Of a DNA stretch of 64,000 nucleotides, positions 9,039 to 18,220 are shown piece by piece (positions within the stretch are counted from its first letter, which is position 1; every line of letters starts with the position of its first letter). The notes beneath the pieces were generated by a model. The model searched no databases, was not told the DNA's origin, and saw only the letters and a program-made list of their open reading frames with translations. Origin of the DNA: Nocardioides gilvus (GTDB taxonomy: Bacteria > Actinomycetota > Actinomycetes > Propionibacteriales > Nocardioidaceae); the NCBI RefSeq assembly GCF_003194605.1, contig NZ_QHKY01000006.1, positions 179,911-243,910 on the forward strand, read 5' to 3'. The position numbers and the translations under genes were made by a program.

Positions 9039-9445
9039 CCACCGTTCCCGAGGTCCTCTTCGTCTGCGTCCACAACGCCGGACGTTCCCAGATGGCCGCC
9101 GGCTTCCTGCGCCACCACGGTGGCGACCGGGTCGTCGTGCGGTCGGCCGGGTCCGCGCCAGCCGAGACGATCAACCCGGCCGCCGTCGAGGCGATGGCCG
9201 AGGTCGGCATCGACATCACCGCCGAGGTCCCGACGAAGCTCCTCACCGAGGACGTGGCCGCCTCCGACGTGGTGATCACGATGGGGTGCGGTGACGCCTG
9301 CCCGATCTTCCCGGGCAAGCGGTACGAGGACTGGGCGCTGGTCGACCCTGCGGGCAAGGGGGTGGACGCAGTCCGTCCGATCCGTGACGAGATCGAGGCC
9401 CGGGTCCAGGCGTTGCTCGCCGAGATCGTCGTGCCCACCGTCTAG
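9035..9445 (+). CDS. arsC: Arsenate reductase, low-molecular-weight phosphatase type
   Basis: 136 residues. The P-loop CVHNAGRSQMA (CX5R) near residue 11 binds arsenate; MGCGDACP around residue 80 gives the two cysteines for the disulfide relay, followed by WALVDPAGKG with the catalytic aspartate. This class reduces As(V) to As(III) with electrons from thioredoxin or mycothiol, supplying the substrate of Acr3. The start is set by the ATGA overlap with acr3. It is the last gene of the operon and converges on the SNF2 helicase. Confidence 0.95.
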   Translation: MTTVPEVLFVCVHNAGRSQMAAGFLRHHGGDRVVVRSAGSAPAETINPAAVEAMAEVGIDITAEVPTKLLTEDVAASDVVITMGCGDACPIFPGKRYEDWALVDPAGKGVDAVRPIRDEIEARVQALLAEIVVPTV

Positions 9446-9468
9446 GGGCAGCCCAGGGACGGCTCGGG

Positions 9469-9499
9469 AACGGCCCCGCAAACGGCCCCGGGAACGGCC
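9469..9499. repeat. 12-bp tandem repeat between convergent genes
   Basis: The unit AACGGCCCCGCA/GGG begins at 9469, 9481 and 9493 (third copy partial, AACGGCC), ending at the stop codon of the helicase gene. I see no inverted symmetry that would make a clear terminator. Confidence 0.6.
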
Positions 9500-12400
9500 T
9501 AGTGGAACAGCGCCCGTACGTCGTCCGCGTCGATCCCGGTGCCCACCGCACCCTCGCCGGAGAAGACGGAGGCGAAGAGCTCGGCCTTGCGAGCCTTCAA
9601 CGCCATCACCTTCTCCTCGATGGTCTGCGCGGCGACCAACCGGTAGACCATCACCGGGCGGTCCTGGCCGATCCGGTGGGCGCGGTCGACGGCCTGGTTC
9701 TCCGCAGCCGGGTTCCACCACGGGTCCAGCACGAAGACATAGTCGGCTTCGGTCAGCGTCAGCCCGACCCCGCCAGCCTTGAGACTGATCAGGAACGCGT
9801 CGCCGTCGCCGGCCTTGAACGCATCGATCTCGGCACCCCGGTTGCGGGTGGCACCGTCGAGGTAGCGCGAGGTCAGGCCCTCGGCCTCCAACCGGGTGCG
9901 GGCGCGTTTGAGGAAGCCGGTGAACTGGCTGAAGACCAGGGCCCGGTGTCCTTCGGCCGCCAACTCGACGAGGTGCTCGACCAGCACGTCCAGCTTGGCC
10001 GAGCCGACCCCTTCGTGGGCCTCGTCGAGGAGCGCCGGGTCGAGGCTGAGCTGGCGCAGACGGGTCAGGGCGCTGAAGATCGCCATCCGATTGTTGTCGA
10101 AGTCGTCGACGAGGCCCAGGATCGACTGGCGTTCCTTCTGCAGCCACGTGTCGTAGAGCTTCTGGTGCTTCTCGTTGAGGGTGACCTCCAGGACCTGCTC
10201 CTGCTTGGGGGGCAGATCGGAGGCGACGAGGTCCTTGGTGCGGCGCAGTACGAAGGGTCGGATCCGTGCCCGGAATCGCTCCAGCACGGCCTGGTCGCCC
10301 TGCCTCTCGATCGGTCGGGCCACCTGCTCGAGAAATCTCTGCGGCCACGGGTAGAGCCCGGGGGCGGCCACCGAGAGCAGTGACCACAGCTCCATGAGAC
10401 GGTTCTCGAACGGGGTTCCGGTCACCACGAGCCGGAACGGAGTGTCGAGGGTCCTGATGGCTTGGTAGGTCTTGCTCTGGTGGTTCTTGATCGCCTGCGC
10501 CTCGTCCAGGACCAGCCCACCCCACGCACGGCTGCTGTAGGCGTCCGCCTCGAGCCTGAAGAGGGTGTACGAGGTGACGACCAGGTCAGCACCCGCCACG
10601 GCATCGGCGAAGGACTCGCTGCGCCGAGCGGCGGAGGCGTCGATGACGCGTACGGTCAGTCCCGGGGTGTGGCGGGCCACCTCGCTGGCCCACGCGGTCA
10701 TCACACTGGTCGGGGCGACGACCAGGAACGGAGCCGCTCCGTGGGCGCGGGCGTGGCTGATCAACGCGAGCGTCTGCAGGGTCTTGCCCAACCCCATGTC
10801 GTCGGCCAGGATCCCGCCGAGCCCGAGCTGCCAGAGGTGGACCAGCCAGCGCACTCCCTCGAGCTGGTACGGACGCAGGGTGCTGGTCAGCCCCACCGGA
10901 TCGACGTGCGGCAACGTCTCGTGACCGATCAGCGCCCGGGCGGCCTCCACCCACTTCGCGGCCTGCGCGTCGACCACACCGAGCTCGGCTAGCTCGGCCC
11001 ACGTGCTCAGGTCGCGCTGGGCCACCCGCAGTCCGTCGTCGCGCCCGGCGCGGATCTCCGCGGCGGCGGCCACCAACTCGGCGAGTCGGCGGAACTCCGG
11101 GCGGTCAGTGCTCAGGTGCAGTCCGGTGGGCAGCACGAGGCGGGGTTGTCCCATGGTCAGGGCAGCCAGCACCTCCGACAGCGGCACCTGTTGGCCGTCG
11201 ATGCCGATCACCACCTGGAGATCGAGCCAGTCGGTGGATCCGTCCGGATCAGGCTCCTCGATGGTGGTGAACTCGATGGTGGGGGCCTCCACTGCAGCGC
11301 GGAAGTCAGGGCGTTCACCGGTCTCGACCACGTCGATCCCGTCGTGCTCCAGCAGACCCGGCAGATCGTCGTTGACGAAGTCGAGCGCGGCCAGGTCGCC
11401 CAACGAGACACGCGGTTGCAGGTGCGTCCAGTCGGTGGCCGCGGCGAACAGGACGCGTTCGGTGACGGGACGGCGTACGGCGGGGGCCCGCTCGCTGCTG
11501 TCGATTCCAAACGTGGAATCGGTGGAACCGGCGTAGCGCCACTGCCAAGCGACCTCAGCAGTCACGCCCGTCCAGCCCACCACGACCTCCAGGCGCGGCG
11601 GATGCTCCTCGGGGAGCGCCAGCGATCCGTCGGAGGAGGTGATGGGCACCTGCTGTCGCAGTCGCGGCAGGTAGTCGGCCTCGAACGCGGCGCGATCAGC
11701 AGTGGGTACGGCGATCGTGTCACCGCGCTGGTGCAGTCGGAGCAGCGACTCCGGCAACCTGCGCTGCAACGGTGCCAGCACCAGACGCAACTTCGGGTGG
11801 AGGGCGGTGGAGTTGCTCCGGGTGGGGGCGATCAGGGCCGCGGTGTGGGGTTGGCGGCCGAGCAGCAACAAGTCGTCGCGGGTGCGGAACTCGTCGTCGA
11901 ACCAGACGCCCAGCCGCAGGTCCGTGCCGTCCGAGGCCGCGACGACGTCGAGCACGGCCTCGACCGGGTCAGCGGCGACCTCGACGCTGGAGAGGCGCTC
12001 GCCCCCGAGCAGCGGGATGCCGGCTTCCTGGGCCTCGAGCAGCAGTGCGGGGAGTTGTGGCCCGATCGTGGTGAGGTCCAGTACGTCGCGGGGGACCCCG
12101 CCGGGGACGGCGCGGAGGAAGCGGCTCAGGACCGCCAGCTGGTCGAGGTCGTGGACCTCGTCGTACTGCGCAGCCTCGACGACTGCCCAGGTGATGCCGG
12201 TCTTGATCCAGTTGTTGCGGGCGCCCTGCCGCATCGGCCGCAGCCAGAGCCGTTGGCCGGCCTCGGGGTGGAGGCGGTAGCGGCGACGACTCGGCACCGG
12301 GATCTCGAACTGCAGGGCCAACTTCTTGCGCGGCCCTGACTCAGTCGCTGACCCAGTTGCTGACTCCTCGAGCGGTGCCAGGAGTTGGTCCAGGCTGCGT

Positions 12401-12723
12401 TGCCACAGTGGAGCCACCTCCACCGGCTGCAGTGACTGGGCCGAACGCACCACATGGACCAGCGCAGCAGCGTGCTTGCAGTGCAGGGCGACCGGACAGT
12501 CACACCGGGCGCTGATACCGGACTCGTTGATCCAGACCTCGGCGCGGTAGGGGGCACGCCTGCTGCCGGTCACGAGACCGGTGATCTCCAGTGACCCGTC
12601 GTCAGGTTCGGCCAACTCGGCGGAGAGCACGCGGCGCGAAGCCGCGTAGGAGCGTCCGCGAGCGATCGTGCCGGGGTCGAAGGCAGCGAAGAGCATCGCA
12701 TCGCTGATCGTCACCCTTCGCAC
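9499..12723 (-). CDS. SWIM zinc finger SNF2-family helicase
   Basis: 1074 residues from GTG; another GTG three codons in (12714) is equally possible. The N-terminus holds a SWIM finger (C74, C76, C82, H84 in ARCDCPVALHCKHAA). A long middle region follows, then the SNF2 motor: Walker A GGILADDMGLGKTLQT near residue 640, the DEAQ box (VLDEAQAIKN) near 741, GTPFENRLMELW, and the helicase C-terminal half with LVFSQFTGFLKRART and VDRAHRIGQDRPVMVYRLV. Such proteins translocate on DNA and are linked to RNA polymerase recycling or repair. It appears monocistronic. The 3' end faces the ars operon. Confidence 0.9.
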   Translation of the reverse strand: MRRVTISDAMLFAAFDPGTIARGRSYAASRRVLSAELAEPDDGSLEITGLVTGSRRAPYRAEVWINESGISARCDCPVALHCKHAAALVHVVRSAQSLQPVEVAPLWQRSLDQLLAPLEESATGSATESGPRKKLALQFEIPVPSRRRYRLHPEAGQRLWLRPMRQGARNNWIKTGITWAVVEAAQYDEVHDLDQLAVLSRFLRAVPGGVPRDVLDLTTIGPQLPALLLEAQEAGIPLLGGERLSSVEVAADPVEAVLDVVAASDGTDLRLGVWFDDEFRTRDDLLLLGRQPHTAALIAPTRSNSTALHPKLRLVLAPLQRRLPESLLRLHQRGDTIAVPTADRAAFEADYLPRLRQQVPITSSDGSLALPEEHPPRLEVVVGWTGVTAEVAWQWRYAGSTDSTFGIDSSERAPAVRRPVTERVLFAAATDWTHLQPRVSLGDLAALDFVNDDLPGLLEHDGIDVVETGERPDFRAAVEAPTIEFTTIEEPDPDGSTDWLDLQVVIGIDGQQVPLSEVLAALTMGQPRLVLPTGLHLSTDRPEFRRLAELVAAAAEIRAGRDDGLRVAQRDLSTWAELAELGVVDAQAAKWVEAARALIGHETLPHVDPVGLTSTLRPYQLEGVRWLVHLWQLGLGGILADDMGLGKTLQTLALISHARAHGAAPFLVVAPTSVMTAWASEVARHTPGLTVRVIDASAARRSESFADAVAGADLVVTSYTLFRLEADAYSSRAWGGLVLDEAQAIKNHQSKTYQAIRTLDTPFRLVVTGTPFENRLMELWSLLSVAAPGLYPWPQRFLEQVARPIERQGDQAVLERFRARIRPFVLRRTKDLVASDLPPKQEQVLEVTLNEKHQKLYDTWLQKERQSILGLVDDFDNNRMAIFSALTRLRQLSLDPALLDEAHEGVGSAKLDVLVEHLVELAAEGHRALVFSQFTGFLKRARTRLEAEGLTSRYLDGATRNRGAEIDAFKAGDGDAFLISLKAGGVGLTLTEADYVFVLDPWWNPAAENQAVDRAHRIGQDRPVMVYRLVAAQTIEEKVMALKARKAELFASVFSGEGAVGTGIDADDVRALFH

Positions 12724-12757
12724 GTCGTCAAGGCTGCCACAGGAGAGTGATCGTGGT

Positions 12758-13216
12758 TCAGTCGGACGGCCCGCTGGCCGCGCGGATCCGTTGGAAGTTG
12801 CGGCCGCCTCTGGCGAACGCGGCCAGGACCGCGGGGGGAGCCACGGCTGCCGTCACGTCGCGGTCGAGCCAGTCACAGGCGCGTACGTGCACCAGGTCCG
12901 CCTCGAAGGCCGCCTCCGTGCCGTCGAAACGCCACTGACCGGTGAATTCGCCGCGGTGGAAGAGTCCGTCCTCGTCCACCGTCCAGACGTGCGCGCCGGC
13001 GGGGAGGGCCATGAACCGCTCCAGACGCCGAGCCACGCGTTCCCCGTGCTCGTGATCGACCGCCAGAACGGCGGCCAGGGCGGTGTCAGGAGCCTGCGTC
13101 AGCCGCCCCCCGACACCGCAGAGACCGAGGTCGAGGGCGCGCCGGACCCCAGCCCACCGGTCGACGGTGTCGTCGCGGGACCACATCGGCGCCCGGTGGA
13201 CGTCAATCACCCGCAC
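12758..13216 (-). CDS. Uncharacterised actinobacterial protein
   Basis: 152 residues from GTG. I do not recognise a named family. It has no signal peptide or membrane helix; features seen are a conserved-looking N-terminus MRVIDVHRAPMWSRDD, an aromatic patch (HRGEFTGQWRFDGTEAAFEADLVHVRACDWLDRDV) and a basic C-terminal FARGGRNFQRIRA. It lies 34 bases upstream of the helicase start on the same strand, so the two may be cotranscribed. Base composition and codon use look like those of its neighbours. Confidence 0.6.
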   Translation of the reverse strand: MRVIDVHRAPMWSRDDTVDRWAGVRRALDLGLCGVGGRLTQAPDTALAAVLAVDHEHGERVARRLERFMALPAGAHVWTVDEDGLFHRGEFTGQWRFDGTEAAFEADLVHVRACDWLDRDVTAAVAPPAVLAAFARGGRNFQRIRAASGPSD

Positions 13217-13252
13217 CCGCTGGGGGCGCGCACCCGGTGCGGCGAGAGCTGT

Positions 13253-13753
13253 CTAGGAGATGACGGCGTCAATGGTCTTCTTCAGGGCGCTCGGCTGGGA
13301 CGGGCGACGGGGAGCGGTCTTCTGCGCCTCCAGCATCTCGGCCCCCATCCGCTGCAGCTCGTTGCGCCCGAGTCCTTCACGGACCTTCGGGAACCACTCG
13401 TCCTCCTCCTCCTCGATGTGGTGGCGCACGTTCTCGATGAGGACCATGGTCTTGGCGTCGAAGCGCTCGTCCTCCGGCTTCATCATCGACAGCTCCATGA
13501 CGAGCACGTCGGCCACGTGATGCTCCTCGTACGACTCCAGGACGTCGTCCTCGAGCTCGGGCAGGGCCGCACGGACCTGGGGGTACATGACTTCGTTCTC
13601 GATGTAGGTGTGCACGGTGAGCAGTTCGATCATCTTCTCGACCAGTTTGCCCTTGGTCTTGTAGGCGTTGGGGCCGGCCTCCTCGAACTCCTTGAAGGTG
13701 CTGAGGATCTGCTTGTGGTCGTCCTTCAGCAGGACGATGGCGTCGGTGGACAT
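13253..13753 (-). CDS. Hemerythrin-like domain protein
   Basis: 166 residues from the ATG at 13751-13753, preceded by AGGAGG six bases upstream; a 60-codon upstream extension of the frame is rejected. Four-helix hemerythrin pattern: DDHKQI near residue 11, HTYIENEVMYPQ near 51, EEHHVADVLVMEL near 80 and HHIEEEEDEWFP near 111 provide the histidine and glutamate ligands of a di-iron site. Such proteins bind O2, NO or peroxide or store iron. A weak GTTT-N16-GGGCAC element lies about 60 bases upstream. Divergent from the FAD-Rieske gene and close to catalase, it fits an oxidative or nitrosative stress role. Confidence 0.85.
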   Translation of the reverse strand: MSTDAIVLLKDDHKQILSTFKEFEEAGPNAYKTKGKLVEKMIELLTVHTYIENEVMYPQVRAALPELEDDVLESYEEHHVADVLVMELSMMKPEDERFDAKTMVLIENVRHHIEEEEDEWFPKVREGLGRNELQRMGAEMLEAQKTAPRRPSQPSALKKTIDAVIS

Positions 13754-13864
13754 GGAGCCTCCTGGAGCGTTGAACGGATCGTGAGCGGCGCCGGTGGACG
13801 TGCCCCTCGCTGGGTGCCCGCTCCCGGGGACCCCGAAACGTCGGTGGACACCCTGGGGAAGCAG

Positions 13865-13890
13865 GTGTGCTGGGCCGCCGGCATGGGTAC
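13865..13890 (+). promoter_or_regulatory. SigB/SigF-type promoter candidate (FAD-Rieske gene)
   Basis: GTGT (13865-13868), a 16-base spacer, then GGGTAC (13885-13890), 36 bases before the ATG at 13927. Matches the GNNT-N14/16-GGGTAY consensus known for actinobacterial group 3 stress sigma factors. Confidence 0.55.
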
Positions 13891-13926
13891 TGCACGGGGG
13901 ACGACCCCAACGGCAGCGGAGGAACC

Positions 13927-15441
13927 ATGGCACTCACCTCACTCTGGGAGACCGGTCACACCCCTCGGGCGGAGCGCGCCGAGGTGCGCGACGGGCACTG
14001 GGAGGTCGCCGTGGTGGGCGGTGGCATCACGGGCCTGGCGGCAGCGGTGCTGCTGGCCCGAGCCGGCCGCTCCGTGGCACTCTTCGAAGGTCGTCGCCTC
14101 GGCGCCGGGAGCACTGGCCGCAGCACGGCCAAGCTGAGCCTGCTCCAGGGCACTCGTCTCTCCGAGATCGCACGTCTGCATTCGAGCTCCGTGCTGCGTG
14201 ACTACGTCTCGGCCAACCGGGCAGGGCAGGCGTGGGTGCGCGAATTCTGTGCCGACAGCGGTGTCGAGCTGCAGACCCGCTCGGCCTACACGTACGCCAA
14301 CACGACCGTGGGGGAGCGACGGCTGCGAGAAGAGCTGTCCGCCGCCACGGTCGGCGGGCTCCACCCCCAGTGGCTCGACGAGGTGGGGTTGCCCTTCGCG
14401 ACCCAGGGCGCCATCCGTCTGGACGATCAGTTGCAGGTGGATCCCCTCGACCTGGTGGACGCGCTCGCTGCGGAGGCACTGACCCTGGGCGTCCAGATCT
14501 TCGAGGAGGCCCGGGTCACCGGGGTGGGGATCACGGCGCCCTACCGGCTCCAGATCGACGCTGACGGCGGTGCCGGTGAGGGGGCCGATGCTGACGCAGT
14601 CGATGTCACCGCCGACCGGGTGGTGCTGGCCACCAACCTGCCGATCCTCGACCGGGGTGCCTTCTTCGCCCGCGCCTCGCCCGCCCGCTCGTACGCGCTC
14701 GCCTTCCGGACCCCGGCCCTGGCGGTCGACGGGATGTATCTCTCGGCGGATGAGCCCTCCCGCTCACTGCGCGACTCCCCGTCACCGCAGGGCCCGGTGT
14801 TGCTCGTGGGCGGCAACGGTCACCGCACGGGCGCCAAGGTCTCCGAGCAGTCCCGCATCGACGAGTTGCGCGACTGGACCCACCAGCACTTCCCGGGGGC
14901 GGAGGAGACCCACGCCTGGTCGGCCCAGGACCAGGTGCCGCACCGCGGTCTTCCGTACGCCGGTCCCGTGCTCCCTGCGACGTCCGGGATCCTGGCGGCC
15001 GGCGGTTTCGCCAAGTGGGGCATGACCAACGGGGTCGCGGCCGCGATCGCCCTGGTCGGCGAGATGGTCGGGGCTCCGCCGCGCTGGTCAGGTGTCTACC
15101 GCTCGTGGACCCCACGCGAACTGCGCTCGGCCCACAAACTGGCGGCCGCGAACCTCAAGGTGGGCCTTGAGTTGGCCGAAGGATGGTTGCGGCCACTCGT
15201 GGGCGCGGGGGGCGCCACGGGCCAGGAGGGGTACGTCTCCCGTGAGGGCGCGCACCTGGTCGCGACCTCCGCGGTCGACGGTCACACCGAGCGGGTCAGC
15301 GCGGTCTGCACCCACCTCGGTGGTGTGGTCAGGTGGAACGACGCCGAACGCAGTTGGGACTGCCCACTGCACGGCTCCCGCTTCGCGCCCGACGGATCGG
15401 TCCTGGAGGCGCCGGCCACCTGTGGGCTGCGCAAAGCCTGA
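13927..15441 (+). CDS. FAD-dependent oxidoreductase with C-terminal Rieske domain
   Basis: 504 residues; the ATG follows GGAGGAACC. N-terminal DAO-type FAD fold: VAVVGGGITGLAAAVLLARAG near residue 28, then LGAGSTGRSTAKLSLLQG. The C-terminal ~70 residues form a Rieske [2Fe-2S] domain: C461-T-H463 and C479-P-L-H482. This DadA-Rieske architecture is common in actinobacteria and related to proteins co-occurring with stress and detoxification genes; the substrate is unknown. The GGGTAC promoter candidate 36 bases upstream and the hemerythrin and catalase neighbours suggest general stress expression. Confidence 0.88.
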   Translation: MALTSLWETGHTPRAERAEVRDGHWEVAVVGGGITGLAAAVLLARAGRSVALFEGRRLGAGSTGRSTAKLSLLQGTRLSEIARLHSSSVLRDYVSANRAGQAWVREFCADSGVELQTRSAYTYANTTVGERRLREELSAATVGGLHPQWLDEVGLPFATQGAIRLDDQLQVDPLDLVDALAAEALTLGVQIFEEARVTGVGITAPYRLQIDADGGAGEGADADAVDVTADRVVLATNLPILDRGAFFARASPARSYALAFRTPALAVDGMYLSADEPSRSLRDSPSPQGPVLLVGGNGHRTGAKVSEQSRIDELRDWTHQHFPGAEETHAWSAQDQVPHRGLPYAGPVLPATSGILAAGGFAKWGMTNGVAAAIALVGEMVGAPPRWSGVYRSWTPRELRSAHKLAAANLKVGLELAEGWLRPLVGAGGATGQEGYVSREGAHLVATSAVDGHTERVSAVCTHLGGVVRWNDAERSWDCPLHGSRFAPDGSVLEAPATCGLRKA

Positions 15442-15512
15442 GAGGGCGGGCGTCGTCTGCATCGTGGTGACCAACCTGGCTGGCGGGCTGGGTCTCACGA
15501 CGGTGCTGGCGA

Positions 15513-15548
15513 AGCGGTGGGGCCTCCCGGAGGACTGACCCCACCGCT
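15513..15548. terminator. Bidirectional terminator-like hairpin
   Basis: AGCGGTGGGG (15513-15522) is the exact inverse complement of CCCCACCGCT (15539-15548), enclosing 16 bases that themselves contain CCTCCCGGAGG. It lies between the convergent ends at 15441 and 15568. There is no U-tract, as is usual in actinobacteria. Confidence 0.7.
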
Positions 15549-15567
15549 CCACCCGTGTCAACAGACT

Positions 15568-15828
15568 TCAGGGCCGGGTGGGGCCCTTGCTGTCGCTTGC
15601 GGTGGACCCCATCGGGTCGCTGTCCCCGTGGTCCTCCGAGCCGTTGGACAGGCTTGCACCCGGGGCGGTGCTCAGGGTGCCGCCGCCCTGCGGCCCCGGG
15701 ACCGGGGAGCTCGCTGCTGAACCGGCCCGGAGGGCCTTGACCTTGCGTTGCAGGAGTTCACGCCGGGACTTGGAGGCGAGCAGGGCGCCCACCCCGGCAC
15801 CGGCCAGGAGCATGAGTTTCTTGAACAT
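15568..15828 (-). CDS. Small membrane-anchored protein of unknown function
   Basis: 86 residues. The N-terminus MFKKLMLLAGAGVGALLASKSRREL looks like one short membrane helix with flanking positive charges, followed by a soluble, Ser/Gly/Pro-rich tail with no recognisable domain. RBS-like AAAGGAA lies eight bases before the ATG. It lies 24 bases downstream of the catalase stop on the same strand, so it is probably cotranscribed with it, as small helix-plus-basic-tail proteins often are in actinobacterial stress operons. Confidence 0.55.
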   Translation of the reverse strand: MFKKLMLLAGAGVGALLASKSRRELLQRKVKALRAGSAASSPVPGPQGGGTLSTAPGASLSNGSEDHGDSDPMGSTASDSKGPTRP

Positions 15829-15852
15829 TGGCGTTCCTTTGCTGGTGGTTGA

Positions 15853-18105
15853 TCAGCCCGCGACCGGGAACCGGTCCCAGGCGCGGTGCAACTTCATCTC
15901 CGAGGTGAGGTCCGCGAAGACTGCCTCGGCGGTGTCGCCGGTCACGACGCCGGAGGCCCCGACGTAGCCGGCGGCCTCGAGGACGTCGACGCCCGCGCCC
16001 CAGGCACCGATGGCCTTGGCGTGTCGGAAGCACTCGTCCACCAACAGGGACACCCGCGGGTCGACACCCGGCGCCCCGGGAGCTCCGGCCTTGGCGTCGC
16101 GGTGCGGCTGCGCGTCCGGAGCCGGCACGGGCGCGCCGGCGATCAGCACTGCATCGAACTCGACTGAACGCGCGGTGGCGAACGTCCGCTGAATCGGCAT
16201 CCCCTCGACAGTGCCACCGTGGGGAGCGATGATCAGCGGCACCATCTTGGCGGCGAAGACCGCCGAACGGAGCTCCGCCAGACCGTCCAGTGAGCCGGCG
16301 GGGTCCACGACGATGCCGACCATGCGCCCGTCGATCGGCCACGCCTCACCGACCTGGGAGAGCGCCGGGCTGGGCTCGGGGTCGACGAGGGAGATCGTCG
16401 GCTCCGGGGCGGGCAGCCCGAGACCCGTGGCGACCTCGGAGCACAGGCGGGGATCGATGTTGGCCAGGCTCTGGAGCTGACGCTCCTTGATCGTCTCCTC
16501 GTAGCACTTGCCCAGCTCGAAGGTGTACGCGCGGATGATGTGCTCCTGCTCGACCGGCGACATGCTCAGCCAGAAGAGTCGGGCCTGGCTGTAGTGGTCG
16601 TCGAAGGAGGCCGACAGCGCTCGCACCTTCTGGGCAGCGGGCACGGTGACCGGCAGGTCCGCGAAGGCGCTCTCGTCAGCGCCCGCGAAGAACGGGCAAC
16701 CACCGTCGAGGGTGTTGGGCTTGTACGGTGCCGCGCCGCTGTGCACCGCGTGTTGGTGGAAGCCGTCGCGCAGCATGTCGTTGACCGGCGCATGGGGCCG
16801 GTTGATCGGGATCTGCGAGAAGTTCGGGCCACCCAGGCGGGTCAACTGCGTGTCCAGGTAGGAGAAGAGCCGGGTCTGCAGCAGCGGGTCGTCGGTGACG
16901 TCGATGCCGGGCGGCAGGTGACCGACGTGGAAGGCCACCTGCTCGGTCTCGGCGAAGAAGTTCGTCGGGTTGCCGGTCAGCACCATCATCCCGATCGGCT
17001 GCACCGGGGCGAGCTCCTCGGGCACCATCTTCGTCGGGTCGAGCAGGTCGATCCCTTCAAAGCTCTGCTCCGGGTTGTCCGGGAACACCTGGACCCCCAG
17101 CTCCCACGCCGGGTAGGCACCGGACTCGATGGCGTCGTAGAGGTCCCGGCGGTGGAAGTCGGGGTCGATGCCGTTGATCAACTGCGCCTCCTCCCAGACC
17201 AGGGAGTGCACACCGAGACGCGGCTTCCAGTGGAACTTGACCAAGGAGGTCTCGCCCTCGTCGTTGACGAAACGGAACGTGTGGACCCCGAAGCCCTCCA
17301 TGGTGCGGTAGGAGCGCGGAATGCCCCGGTCGGACATGTTCCACATGGTGTGGTGCTGGGCCTCGGTGTGCAGCGAGACGAAGTCCCAGAAGGTGTCGTG
17401 GGCGCTCTGGGCCTGCGGGATCTCACGGTCCGGGTGGGGCTTTCCGGCGTGGATGACGTCAGGGAACTTGATGCCGTCCTGGATGAAGAAGACCGGCATG
17501 TTGTTGGCCACCAGGTCGAAGGTGCCCTCCTCGGTGTAGAACTTCGTCGCGAAGCCGCGGGTGTCGCGCACCGTGTCGGCCGAGCCGCGCGATCCCAGCA
17601 CCGTGGAGAAGCGTACGAAGACGTCGGTCTGCTTCCCCTCGGCCAGGAAGCCGGCCTTGGTGAGGGCGCTGGCGGTGCCGTACCCGACGAAGACGCCGTG
17701 GGCGCCGGCCCCGCGGGCGTGGACCACCCGCTCGGGGATGCGTTCGTGGTCGAAGTGGGTGATCTTCTCGCGCAGGTGGTGGTCCTGGAGGAGCGTCGGG
17801 CCTCGCTCGCCGGCCTTCAGCGAGTGGTCACTGTCGCGCAGACGCGTCCCCTGGGAGGTGGTGAGGTAGGCACCGTGCTGGGTGCGGTCCTCGCTCGGGT
17901 CGCCGCCGGTGGCGGTACGCAGGGCAGGGGCGGCCTGGTCATCGCGCGGGGGGAGCGGGGGGCGCGGCTCAGTGGGCTCCTCCAGTGAGGGGCGCTCCGG
18001 AGCCGGGGCTCCGGGAGTGGGCGGGTCAGGCGTCTCCTTCACGGCATCAGCGATGCCTCCTACGATTCGTTCGAACGTGTCCTGAGCCAGCTTCTTCGGG
18101 TCCAC
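15853..18105 (-). CDS. katE: Large-subunit catalase (HPII type)
   Basis: 750 residues from a GTG preceded by GAAAGGAAG; E. coli KatE is 753. The frame stays open upstream, but that part is promoter. Catalytic histidine in RVVHARGAGAHGVF at residue 129, distal asparagine in DLVANNMPVFFIQDG, haem-ligand tyrosine in RLFSYLDTQLTRLGG. The last ~150 residues are the DJ-1/PfpI-like flavodoxin domain of clade 2 large catalases (GRMVGIVVDPAGS onward). It degrades H2O2. A GGTT-N16-GGGTAC element ends 33 bases before the start, in line with stress-sigma control as for KatE in other bacteria. The N-terminal ~75 residues are Pro/Glu-rich and variable. Confidence 0.96.
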   Translation of the reverse strand: MDPKKLAQDTFERIVGGIADAVKETPDPPTPGAPAPERPSLEEPTEPRPPLPPRDDQAAPALRTATGGDPSEDRTQHGAYLTTSQGTRLRDSDHSLKAGERGPTLLQDHHLREKITHFDHERIPERVVHARGAGAHGVFVGYGTASALTKAGFLAEGKQTDVFVRFSTVLGSRGSADTVRDTRGFATKFYTEEGTFDLVANNMPVFFIQDGIKFPDVIHAGKPHPDREIPQAQSAHDTFWDFVSLHTEAQHHTMWNMSDRGIPRSYRTMEGFGVHTFRFVNDEGETSLVKFHWKPRLGVHSLVWEEAQLINGIDPDFHRRDLYDAIESGAYPAWELGVQVFPDNPEQSFEGIDLLDPTKMVPEELAPVQPIGMMVLTGNPTNFFAETEQVAFHVGHLPPGIDVTDDPLLQTRLFSYLDTQLTRLGGPNFSQIPINRPHAPVNDMLRDGFHQHAVHSGAAPYKPNTLDGGCPFFAGADESAFADLPVTVPAAQKVRALSASFDDHYSQARLFWLSMSPVEQEHIIRAYTFELGKCYEETIKERQLQSLANIDPRLCSEVATGLGLPAPEPTISLVDPEPSPALSQVGEAWPIDGRMVGIVVDPAGSLDGLAELRSAVFAAKMVPLIIAPHGGTVEGMPIQRTFATARSVEFDAVLIAGAPVPAPDAQPHRDAKAGAPGAPGVDPRVSLLVDECFRHAKAIGAWGAGVDVLEAAGYVGASGVVTGDTAEAVFADLTSEMKLHRAWDRFPVAG

Positions 18106-18138
18106 GGGTCTTCCTTTCGCGTCTGGGGTTGGCTTCCG

Positions 18139-18164
18139 GTACCCCCGTGCCGTCAGGCCCAACC
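18139..18164 (-). promoter_or_regulatory. SigB/SigF-type promoter candidate (katE)
   Basis: On the minus strand GGTT (18164-18161), a 16-base spacer, then GGGTAC (18144-18139), 33 bases before the GTG at 18105. Confidence 0.55.
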
Positions 18165-18220
18165 CCCTTCGGACACGTTGTCTCGGCGGACTCCATGATT
18201 CGCCCCGCATACTGGGGCAC

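Noticed and set aside
13814..13839. Stress-type promoter for the hemerythrin gene (GTTT-N16-GGGCAC)
   Set aside because: The -10 deviates from GGGTAY and it lies about 60 bases from the start; kept only as a remark.
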